Shown here in pieces: positions 17,263-24,300 of a stretch of 64,000 bases of DNA (the stretch's first letter is position 1; every line of letters starts with the position of its first letter). This stretch comes from CADEED01 sp043747835 (GTDB taxonomy: Bacteria; Pseudomonadota; Gammaproteobacteria; Steroidobacterales; Steroidobacteraceae). The stretch spans positions 62,001-126,000 of the forward strand of contig JAYTOK010000148.1 in assembly GCA_043747835.1 (NCBI GenBank), given 5' to 3'. The notes beneath the pieces are model-generated. The model did not search any database. It was not told the origin of the DNA and worked only from the letters and a program-made list of their open reading frames with translations. The translations under genes and the position numbers were made by a program.

Positions 17263-17511
17263 ATGTCCGAGATCAAAGAGACCGTCCGTCAATTCATCCT
17301 CGCGAACTTCCTGCAGGGCGAGGATCCGTCGAACCTCACCGACGACACGGAGCTCAAGGAATCCGGGATCCTGGATTCCCTGTCGACGCTCAAGCTCGTG
17401 TCCTTCCTCGAGGAGACGTTCAAGGTCGAATTCGAAGCGAACGACCTCGATGCCGGAAATCTCGCCTCGCTCGCGAGCATCGAAAAGCTGGTGCGTTCGA
17501 AGCAGAAATGA
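17263..17511 (+). CDS. Acyl/peptidyl carrier protein
   Basis: 82 residues, acidic, with the phosphopantetheine attachment motif G-I-L-D-S-L at 35-40 (Ser39). The size and helix pattern match stand-alone carrier proteins such as DltC or the PCPs of pyrrole pathways. It lies 2 bases after the MBOAT gene behind a GGAGAG site, and its stop overlaps the ATG of the adenylation gene (ATGA). By position it should receive an aminoacyl group from that enzyme, present it to the dehydrogenase, and donate the product to the MBOAT protein. It needs a phosphopantetheinyl transferase, which is not in the window. Confidence 0.92.
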   Translation: MSEIKETVRQFILANFLQGEDPSNLTDDTELKESGILDSLSTLKLVSFLEETFKVEFEANDLDAGNLASLASIEKLVRSKQK

Positions 17512-19103
17512 GCCAAAGCCCGCTCAGATCGCTGATCGACTTGCTGGACGGCTCGGTGCAGTCGCATCCGGGCAAGACCGCCGTGCTCGTGCCGGATGGC
17601 GAGAGCCTCTCGTACGCGGAGCTCGGCGCGCTTTCGGATCGCGTGCGCGACCGTCTCGTGGCGTTCGGAGTGCGGCCCGGCGACCGCGTCGGCATGCGGT
17701 TGCACAAGTCGGTCGACGGCGTCGCGACATTGTTCGGAATCCTGAAAGCCGGCGCGGCCTACGTGCCGGTCGACGCGGAGTCGCCCGCGGCCCGCGGCGC
17801 GTACATCCACGACAATTGCGCCGTGAAGGCCGTGTTCACCGAGACGGCGCTGGAAGAGGGCGTGCGCACCGAGCTCGCCGCGCTCGTCGGGGGTGCGGGG
17901 GCGCTGCCGCCGATCGTCGCGCTCGACATCTCGAAGCCGCGCGCGCTCACCGCCGCGCTCGACGCGCTCGATGCGACGAACCCGGCGCCGCGCGCCGCGC
18001 GCGTCTCTCCCGCGCCGGATGATCTGGCTTACATCCTCTACACCTCGGGCTCGACCGGCAATCCGAAGGGTGTCGTGCTCTCGCATCGCAACGCGCTGTC
18101 GTTCATCGACTGGTGCAGCGACGTATTCTCGCCGCGCGCGGAAGACCGCTTCTCTTCGCACGCGCCGTTCCATTTCGACCTGTCGATCCTCGACATCTAC
18201 GTGCCGCTCAAACACGGCGCGACTCTCGTGCTGATCGGTGAAGCGCTCGGCAAGGATCCGATCAGGCTCGCGCAGGTGATCTCCGAGCAGAAGATCAGTC
18301 ACTGGTATTCGACGCCGTCGATCCTGAGCCTGCTCGCCAACTACGGAAAGCTGCCGAAGTACGATTATTCCGCGCTGCGCATGGTGTTCTTCGCGGGTGA
18401 AGTGTTCCCCATTCCGCAATTCCGCGCGTTGCGCGCATTATTGCCCGCGCCTCGCTACTTCAACCTCTATGGCCCCACGGAGACGAACGTCTGCACGTGG
18501 TACGAAGTGGAGGGCGAGGAGAAGATTGCCGCGATGCCGACCTTCCCGATCGGCATGATCTGCGAACCGAATCTCGGCAAGGTCGTGGATGAAGTTGGCG
18601 CGACGGTGCCGTTCGGCAAGGAGGGCGAGCTCGTCGTCCACGGCCCGAACGTCATGAACGGTTACTGGAACCTGCCCGAGCGCAACGCGATCGCGTTCCT
18701 GACCGACGAGCAGGGGCGGAAGTGGTACCGGACGGGCGACATCGTCACGGAACACGAAGGCCTGGGTTATCGCTACGTCAGCCGTCGCGACCGCATGGTG
18801 AAGCGCCGCGGTTATCGCGTGGAACTCGGCGAAATCGAGGTGGGCCTGAACAAACATCCCGACATCCGCGAAGTCGCGGTGGTCGCGGTGGCGGACCCGG
18901 AATCCGGCGTGCGCGTCACGGCGTTCATCAGTTGCGCGGAAGGCAAGACGCTGAATCGGATCCAGCTCAAGACGATCGCTTCGCAGGGACTTCCGCCCTA
19001 CATGATCCCGGACGCGTTCACCGTATTGCCGGCGCTGCCGCGCACGTCGACCGACAAGGTCGACTACCAGTCGCTCAAGAACAAACTACTCAGTCCGCCT
19101 TGA
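17508..19103 (+). CDS. Stand-alone amino-acid adenylation enzyme, predicted L-proline-specific
   Basis: 531 residues, an NRPS-type A domain without condensation or carrier domains: A3 L-Y-T-S-G-S-T-G-N-P-K-G at 177-188, Y-G-P-T-E-T at 321-326, Y-R-T-G-D at 407-411 and the A10 lysine K517. Aligned by eye to GrsA, the ten pocket residues are D224 L225 L228 Y267 F294 A296 L320 V328 C329 K517, i.e. DLLYFALVCK. The pyoluteorin enzyme PltF code, as I recall it, is DLLYLALVCK, so L-proline is the best substrate guess. The general order is also DltA-like. It is the last gene of the operon; its final 14 bases overlap the convergent DUF218 gene. Confidence 0.88.
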   Translation: MSQSPLRSLIDLLDGSVQSHPGKTAVLVPDGESLSYAELGALSDRVRDRLVAFGVRPGDRVGMRLHKSVDGVATLFGILKAGAAYVPVDAESPAARGAYIHDNCAVKAVFTETALEEGVRTELAALVGGAGALPPIVALDISKPRALTAALDALDATNPAPRAARVSPAPDDLAYILYTSGSTGNPKGVVLSHRNALSFIDWCSDVFSPRAEDRFSSHAPFHFDLSILDIYVPLKHGATLVLIGEALGKDPIRLAQVISEQKISHWYSTPSILSLLANYGKLPKYDYSALRMVFFAGEVFPIPQFRALRALLPAPRYFNLYGPTETNVCTWYEVEGEEKIAAMPTFPIGMICEPNLGKVVDEVGATVPFGKEGELVVHGPNVMNGYWNLPERNAIAFLTDEQGRKWYRTGDIVTEHEGLGYRYVSRRDRMVKRRGYRVELGEIEVGLNKHPDIREVAVVAVADPESGVRVTAFISCAEGKTLNRIQLKTIASQGLPPYMIPDAFTVLPALPRTSTDKVDYQSLKNKLLSPP

Positions 19104-19818
19104 GCCGTCGCCACGCGCGGCCGAGGTGCTCGTGCAATGCGAGTTCCGATGTGTAGAGCGACGTGGGCGTCGGCTTCCAGTCGGCGCGCCGCCAGTCGCG
19201 CGACAACTGATGATCGGTGGGCGCCGGCACTGCGTTGAGCCCCGCGCGTTTCATCTCGTCCATGCTGCGCGGCAGGTGACCCGCGGAAGTCACGAGGAAG
19301 AACGGATCGGTCGCGACCAGCGCCGGCAGCAAACGCGCGCTGTCCGCCGTCGAGGAGCCGCCATCTTCGAGACGCAGCCTCTCGCGTGGCACCCCCAGTT
19401 TCTCGAGTGCCTCACCCATGATTCGCACGGTTTGCCGGTCCCCGGAAATGATGACGTCGCAATCGGGTCGGTCGCGCGCCAGTTCGAGGGTCAGGAGCAC
19501 GCGATAAGCGGATGAGGGGCTGAGCCGACCGGTCAGCGGCATGGCCGGGTCGTCGGCTGCCCAGCCGGTCAGCACGACGATGTGGCGCGCCTCCGGATGG
19601 GCGCGGGCATCCTGCAGGGTCGGATAGGCGTATTCGAGCGGACTCATCAGCGCCGCGGCGACCATTCCAGAGGAAAACACCGTCACGACGATTCCGGAGG
19701 CGGCTAACAAGGCCCATGAGACACCCGGACGACGCCGCCAGAACCCGGCCAGAAGCCCGCAGATAAGCAGGGTGATTGCGAATCCGGTCGGGCTGAGCAG
19801 GTTGGCCAACAGGCCCAT
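19090..19818 (-). CDS. DUF218 (YdcF/ElyC-like) membrane protein
   Basis: 242 residues from the ATG at 19818, behind AGGAGA. Two N-terminal membrane segments (about 10-27 and 35-57) precede a soluble DUF218 domain: I-V-V-L-T-G-W, I-I-S-G-D-R-Q-T, E-D-G-G-S-S-T-A-D and L-V-T-S-A-G-H-L-P-R-S are the usual conserved segments. ElyC/YdcF-type proteins act in envelope polysaccharide and undecaprenyl-carrier homeostasis. Here the gene lies at the end of the polysaccharide locus, convergent with and overlapping the adenylation gene by 14 bases. Its exact reaction is unknown. Confidence 0.83.
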   Translation of the reverse strand: MGLLANLLSPTGFAITLLICGLLAGFWRRRPGVSWALLAASGIVVTVFSSGMVAAALMSPLEYAYPTLQDARAHPEARHIVVLTGWAADDPAMPLTGRLSPSSAYRVLLTLELARDRPDCDVIISGDRQTVRIMGEALEKLGVPRERLRLEDGGSSTADSARLLPALVATDPFFLVTSAGHLPRSMDEMKRAGLNAVPAPTDHQLSRDWRRADWKPTPTSLYTSELALHEHLGRAWRRLKAD

Positions 19819-19978
19819 CGCGGTCTCCTGACAAGGCGGGGCGCGAAACATAACGCGACGGCTGTTTCGGCGACACCACGCCAGGTCTGTCGGAGCGCTT
19901 TACACCCCCGTCGTCGGAACCAGACAGAATCTGGGACGGAGACATACAAGCCCATGATTTTGATAGGGGTCGAATGCC

Positions 19979-19995
19979 TGGCACAGCGATTGCTT
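19979..19995 (+). promoter_or_regulatory. Sigma-54 (RpoN) promoter of the PEP-CTERM gene
   Basis: TGGCACAGCGATTGCTT matches the -24/-12 consensus TGGCACG-N4-TTGCW at all conserved positions except one G to A. The GG (19980-19981) and GC (19992-19993) are exactly 12 bases apart. It lies 43 bases before the ATG at 20038 on the same strand. Upstream, a TCTGTC near 19886 and a GACAGA near 19921 form a split inverted pair that could be an activator site. PEP-CTERM genes are known to be under PrsK/PrsR-type sigma-54 control. Confidence 0.75.
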
Positions 19996-20037
19996 CATTC
20001 ACGTCGCAGATCTCTCACCTTTCTCCCGGTACCCAGA

Positions 20038-20691
20038 ATGAAAAACACAAGAATCCTCACCACGCTCGCGGCCATCGGCGCTCTCGCCGCTGCCAGCTCC
20101 GCGAACGCGGCGTTCATCTTCGTCGACACCGTGACGCCGACCAGCACCGCTGCGATCAACATCACGAATATCAACGACTTCCGCACGCAGCTCGCCGGTC
20201 AAGGCGTGACGCGTTACAACCTCGGCCGCTCGCTGGGTGTGACGGGTCCGGTTGGCAGCTTCGTCATCGACATCGACTTCTTCGGTTCCGAAGCGGGCTA
20301 TCGCAACCAGTTCCGCGTCGGCAGCAACGTGGTCATCGACAACACGGGCAATCGTTCGTGGGGCGAGCGCGACTACGGCAGCTTTTCGCCGACGGCGACG
20401 GGCCGCCTGAACTTCTCGTTCTGCGCCGTGAACATCAACACCTGCCTCACCAACACCCAGAACGACAGCACTCGCACGACGAGCACGCAGTCGATCGGCA
20501 TGTGGCTGAGCGCCGACCGCAACACGGCCTGGCTGCTGTGGGATGACGGCGGTGGCGGAGCCGACGACAACCACGACGACCTCGTCGTGCGCCTGACCTA
20601 CCGGTCGGTGCCGGAGCCGGGCACGCTCGCCCTGCTCGGTCTGGGTCTGCTCGGTGTCGGTATCGCGCGCCGCAAGCGCCTCGCCGCCTAA
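20038..20691 (+). CDS. PEP-CTERM sorting-domain protein (exosortase substrate)
   Basis: 217 residues: a signal peptide ending near A-N-A (residue 24), a beta-rich secreted body, and a textbook C-terminal sorting signal, V-P-E-P-G-T-L-A-L-L-G-L-G, then a hydrophobic helix and a basic tail R-R-K-R. Exosortase A is expected to cut at this signal and link the protein to the envelope or biofilm matrix. The body ends with an acidic, Asp/Gly-rich stretch (D-D-G-G-G-G-A-D-D-N-H-D-D) like the calcium-binding end of DUF4114-type proteins. A sigma-54 promoter lies upstream and a strong terminator downstream, so the gene is a monocistron. Exosortase itself is not in the window. Confidence 0.93.
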   Translation: MKNTRILTTLAAIGALAAASSANAAFIFVDTVTPTSTAAINITNINDFRTQLAGQGVTRYNLGRSLGVTGPVGSFVIDIDFFGSEAGYRNQFRVGSNVVIDNTGNRSWGERDYGSFSPTATGRLNFSFCAVNINTCLTNTQNDSTRTTSTQSIGMWLSADRNTAWLLWDDGGGGADDNHDDLVVRLTYRSVPEPGTLALLGLGLLGVGIARRKRLAA

Positions 20692-20726
20692 AAAGTTCGA
20701 CAAGAAGAAACTTCCTCAAGGAAGTC

Positions 20727-20757
20727 GAAAACGGCGCCGCAAGGCGCCGTTTTCGTT
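20727..20757 (+). terminator. Rho-independent terminator after the PEP-CTERM gene
   Basis: GAAAACGGCGCC pairs with GGCGCCGTTTTC across a GCAA tetraloop (20739-20742), a perfect 12-bp stem followed by a short T-rich tail. A smaller hairpin (ACTTCC/GGAAGT, 20710-20725) lies just before it. It should end the transcript of the PEP-CTERM gene before rmlA. Confidence 0.85.
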
Positions 20758-20851
20758 TGGGCGCGCCAAACTGTCGACTACGTCATGCCGCGCGGACTCG
20801 TCCGCGGTTCGAAGAGGCGACCGCGCGGGAATTCGGCGATCATCGCGCGCC

Positions 20852-21757
20852 ATGACCGCAGACACCCAACCCCAAAAACGAATCGGCATCATCCTCGCGG
20901 GTGGTGCAGGTACCCGGCTCTATCCTCTGACCCTGGTGACGAGCAAACAGCTCCTGCCGGTGTACGACAAGCCGATGATCTATTACCCGCTCAGCGTGCT
21001 GATGCTCGCGGGTATTCGCGAGTACCTCGTCATCTCGACGCCTCAGGATCTGCCGCGGTTCCAGCAGCTGCTCGGCAGCGGCGAGCAATGGGGTGTGACG
21101 TTCGAATACGCCGAGCAAGCGAAGCCGTCGGGCATCGCCGAGGCCATTCTCATCGCCGGCGAGAAATACGGTCCGCGCGAGTTCGCGCTCGTACTCGGCG
21201 ACAACATCTACTACGGCCACGGGATCACGGACTTGCTGCGCCGCGCGAGCTCGCGCTCGAAGGGCGCGACGGTGTTCGCTTATCACGTGAACGATCCGGA
21301 GCGTTACGGCGTCGTCGAGTTCGACGCGGATGGTCGCGCGCTCGCCATTGAAGAGAAGCCCAAGGCGCCCCGATCGAACTACGCGGTCACGGGGCTCTAT
21401 TTCTACGATACGCAGGCCTTCGAGCTCGCGCGCCAGATCAAGCCGTCCCCGCGCGGCGAACTCGAGATCACCGACCTCAACCGCGCCTATCTGTCGCGCG
21501 GCGAGCTCTCGGTGGAGGTCATGGGTCGCGGGTATGCGTGGCTCGATACCGGCACGCACGAATCGCTGATCGCCGCCGCTTCGTTCATCGAAGCCATCGA
21601 GACCCGCCAGGCATTGAAGATCTCGTGTCCCGAAGAAATCGCGTATCGGCAGAAATTCATCGACGCCGCGAAGGTGCGGGAGCTCGCGCAGCCGTTGCGC
21701 AACACGCAGTACGGCACGTACCTGCTGCGCATGCTCGACGACAAAGTCTTCACCTGA
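20852..21757 (+). CDS. rmlA: Glucose-1-phosphate thymidylyltransferase
   Basis: 301 residues. The nucleotide-binding signature G-G-A-G-T-R-L-Y-P at 17-25 is followed by S-K-Q-L-L-P-V-Y-D-K-P-M-I-Y-Y-P. L-G-D-N-I-Y-Y-G-H-G and E-E-K-P-K are the sugar-phosphate and metal segments of RmlA. It makes dTDP-glucose, the first step of dTDP-L-rhamnose synthesis. The ATG at 20852 is chosen because the frame upstream has no RmlA sequence. The gene opens the rmlA-C-D-B operon with 1- to 4-base overlaps throughout, so rhamnose is very likely part of the exopolysaccharide or LPS. Confidence 0.95.
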   Translation: MTADTQPQKRIGIILAGGAGTRLYPLTLVTSKQLLPVYDKPMIYYPLSVLMLAGIREYLVISTPQDLPRFQQLLGSGEQWGVTFEYAEQAKPSGIAEAILIAGEKYGPREFALVLGDNIYYGHGITDLLRRASSRSKGATVFAYHVNDPERYGVVEFDADGRALAIEEKPKAPRSNYAVTGLYFYDTQAFELARQIKPSPRGELEITDLNRAYLSRGELSVEVMGRGYAWLDTGTHESLIAAASFIEAIETRQALKISCPEEIAYRQKFIDAAKVRELAQPLRNTQYGTYLLRMLDDKVFT

Positions 21758-22305
21758 TGAAGTTCCTGTCCACGGCGATCCCGGAAGTGGTGATCGTCGA
21801 GCCGCAGGTTTTCGGGGATGCGCGCGGGTTTTTCATGGAAACCTGGCAGAAGCGCAAATTCGCCGAGGGCGGCATCGACGCCGACTTCGTGCAGGACAAC
21901 CACAGCGCGTCGGCCCAGTGGATCCTGCGCGGGCTGCACTACCAGCTCGAAAAACCGCAGGGAAAACTCGTGCGGGTCACGCAGGGCGCCGTCTTCGATG
22001 TTGCCGTCGATCTGCGGGCGTCATCGCCCACGTTCGGCCGTTGGGTCGGAGTCGAGCTCTCGGCGGACAACAGGCGGATGCTGTGGGTGCCGCCGGGCTT
22101 CGCGCACGGCTTTCTCTCGCTCAGCGAGCGAGTCGAGTTCCTCTACAAATGCACTGACTACTACGATCCGGCCGCCGAACGCGCGATCGTGTGGAACGAC
22201 GCGACGCTCGCGATCGCGTGGCCGCTGCCCGCCGGTGTGTCGCCTACCCTGTCGGGCCGCGATGCGAAGGGCTCGACTTTCGCCGCGGCCGAGAAATTTT
22301 CGTGA
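21757..22305 (+). CDS. rmlC: dTDP-4-dehydrorhamnose 3,5-epimerase
   Basis: 182 residues, the normal length. The cupin catalytic His is in L-R-G-L-H-Y-Q (H61), with D-N-H-S-A-S before it and the Tyr-containing Y-K-C-T-D-Y-Y-D-P segment after. It converts dTDP-4-keto-6-deoxyglucose to the L-lyxo isomer. The start ATG overlaps the stop of rmlA (TGATG). Gene order A-C-D-B rather than the common B-D-A-C. Confidence 0.95.
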   Translation: MKFLSTAIPEVVIVEPQVFGDARGFFMETWQKRKFAEGGIDADFVQDNHSASAQWILRGLHYQLEKPQGKLVRVTQGAVFDVAVDLRASSPTFGRWVGVELSADNRRMLWVPPGFAHGFLSLSERVEFLYKCTDYYDPAAERAIVWNDATLAIAWPLPAGVSPTLSGRDAKGSTFAAAEKFS

Positions 22306-23168
22306 AGGTGCTCATCACCGGCAGCGCCGGCCAGGTCGGCGCCGCGTTGCTCGCGAGCGCGCCGCCTGATGCCGAGACCGTGGGCCTCGATCGCTCGCGC
22401 CTCGACCTCGCCGACCCGGCCGCGATCCAGCGAGTCGTCGACGCCGAGCGCCCTGCCATCGTCATCAACTGCGCGGCATACACCGCCGTCGACAAGGCGC
22501 AGAGCGAGCGCGATCTCGCGTTCGCGATCAACGCGACGGCGCCCGCAGCGCTCGCGCGCGCATGCCGCGGTGTCGAGGCGCGGCTCGTGCACGTCTCCAC
22601 CGACTATGTGTTCGACGGTCGCGGTCCGCGCCCCTATCTGCCCGGGGACCCAACCGGGCCCTTGAGCGTCTATGGCGAGAGCAAGCTCGCGGGGGAGTGC
22701 GCGGTGATCGCCGAGCGCGGCCTCGACTGGCGCATCGTCCGCACCGCGTGGGTGTACTCGGCGGGCGGCAAGAACTTCCTGCGCACGATGCTCCGGTTGT
22801 TAGGCGAGCGCCCCGAACTGCGCGTCGTGGCGGACCAGGTGGGCACGCCGACGAGCGCGCCGACGCTCGCGAAATTTCTGTGGGCCGTCGCGCGCGCGGA
22901 CGGTGACCCCGAAATCCTGCACTACACCGATGCGGGTGTGGCGAGCTGGTACGATTTCGCCGTTGCGATCCACGAGGAAGCACACGGGGCGGGCTTGCTC
23001 TCCTCGAATCCGCGAATCATTCCGATCGCCACCGAGGACTACCCGACGCCCGCGCGACGGCCCGCGTACAGCGTGCTGGATGGGCGTTCGTCACTCGAGC
23101 GCACGGGTTCGACACGGCCGCACTGGCGCGTGGCGCTGCGCGCAGTCTTGAGGGAGTTGAAGGCTTGA
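22302..23168 (+). CDS. rmlD: dTDP-4-dehydrorhamnose reductase
   Basis: 288 residues from a GTG overlapping the rmlC stop (GTGA). The NAD(P) loop I-T-G-S-A-G-Q-V-G is at 5-13, followed by N-C-A-A-Y-T-A-V-D-K, S-T-D-Y-V-F-D-G and the catalytic Y-G-E-S-K. The enzyme performs the last reduction to dTDP-L-rhamnose. Its stop is shared with the TTG start of rmlB. Confidence 0.95.
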   Translation: MKVLITGSAGQVGAALLASAPPDAETVGLDRSRLDLADPAAIQRVVDAERPAIVINCAAYTAVDKAQSERDLAFAINATAPAALARACRGVEARLVHVSTDYVFDGRGPRPYLPGDPTGPLSVYGESKLAGECAVIAERGLDWRIVRTAWVYSAGGKNFLRTMLRLLGERPELRVVADQVGTPTSAPTLAKFLWAVARADGDPEILHYTDAGVASWYDFAVAIHEEAHGAGLLSSNPRIIPIATEDYPTPARRPAYSVLDGRSSLERTGSTRPHWRVALRAVLRELKA

Positions 23169-24232
23169 AGAACATACTCGTCACCGGTGGCGCGGGGTTC
23201 ATCGGCGCCAATTTCGTCCACTACTGGCTTGGCGCGCATCCCGCAGATCGTGTCGTCGTGCTCGATGCACTGACGTACGCCGGCAATCCGGCCAACCTGA
23301 AAGGTCGCGAGGTCGAGCTTGTGCGCGGCGACATCTGCGACGCGGCGTTGGTCGACGATGTGTTCGCACGGCACGCCATCGACGTCGTCGTCCATTTCGC
23401 GGCCGAATCTCACGTCGATCGATCGATCACCGGTCCCGATGAATTCATCCGCACGAACGTACTCGGCACGCATGGACTGCTGAAAGCCGCGCGCAACGCC
23501 TGGGCGAAGGACGGCAAGTTTCGCGACGGCGTGCGCTTCCATCACGTCTCGACCGACGAGGTGTATGGCTCACTCACCGCTACCGATCCGGCGTTCACCG
23601 AGGACACGCCTTACGCGCCGAACTCGCCGTACTCGGCGAGCAAGGCTGGCTCCGACCATCTCGTGCGCGCGTATTTCCACACCTACGGATTGCCCGTGAC
23701 CACGAGCAATTGCTCGAACAACTACGGACCGTTCCACTTCCCCGAAAAACTGATTCCGTTGATGATCGTGCACGCCCTCGAAGGCAAGCCGCTGCCGGTG
23801 TACGGCAAGGGCGAGAATGTGCGTGACTGGCTTTACGTCGAGGACCACTGCCGCGCTATCGACCGCGTCCTCGCGCGCGGCCGGCTCGGTGAAACTTACA
23901 ACGTTGGCGGCTGCAATGAATGGCGCAACATCGACATCGTGAAGACGCTATGCGCGTTGCTCGAGCGACGGTTCACCGCCGACAAATCGCTGGCGCAGCG
24001 TTTTCCGGCGTGCCCCGCAGCAACCGGCAAGCCCATCTCTGGGCTCATCACCTACGTCACCGACCGCCTCGGCCACGATTGGCGCTACGCGATCGATGCG
24101 AGCCGTATCCGCAACGAACTTGGGTTCGAGCCCCTTGAGCGCTTCGAGACGGGAATTGAGCGGACTGTCGACTGGTATCTGTCGAATGAGTCGTGGTGGC
24201 GGGCGGTGCTCGACGGCTCGTATCGCCAGTAG
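23165..24232 (+). CDS. rmlB: dTDP-glucose 4,6-dehydratase
   Basis: 355 residues, standard for RmlB. It starts at TTG 23165, overlapping the rmlD stop. N-terminal T-G-G-A-G-F-I-G-A-N, the dehydratase S-T-D-E-V-Y-G triad, Y-S-A-S-K (Tyr/Lys pair) and S-N-N-Y-G-P-F-H-F-P are all present. It makes dTDP-4-keto-6-deoxy-glucose from the RmlA product. Last gene of the operon, followed by the palindrome at 24251, which may terminate it. Confidence 0.95.
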   Translation: MKNILVTGGAGFIGANFVHYWLGAHPADRVVVLDALTYAGNPANLKGREVELVRGDICDAALVDDVFARHAIDVVVHFAAESHVDRSITGPDEFIRTNVLGTHGLLKAARNAWAKDGKFRDGVRFHHVSTDEVYGSLTATDPAFTEDTPYAPNSPYSASKAGSDHLVRAYFHTYGLPVTTSNCSNNYGPFHFPEKLIPLMIVHALEGKPLPVYGKGENVRDWLYVEDHCRAIDRVLARGRLGETYNVGGCNEWRNIDIVKTLCALLERRFTADKSLAQRFPACPAATGKPISGLITYVTDRLGHDWRYAIDASRIRNELGFEPLERFETGIERTVDWYLSNESWWRAVLDGSYRQ

Positions 24233-24250
24233 ATCGGGACAGGCCTGGAA

Positions 24251-24277
24251 GGAAAATGGGGTCAGGCCCCATTTTCC
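24251..24277. repeat. Palindromic repeat between convergent genes (GGGGTCAGGCCCC family)
   Basis: An 11-bp perfect stem, GGAAAATGGGG / CCCCATTTTCC, with loop TCAGG. The reverse-oriented near-identical copy (loop CCTGA) lies at 57710-57734. It sits between the convergent ends of rmlB and glrR, where it could terminate transcription in both directions. It looks like a dispersed REP-like element rather than a gene-specific terminator. Confidence 0.75.
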
Positions 24278-24300
24278 GGCGCCGCGCCGCAATCTGGCGC

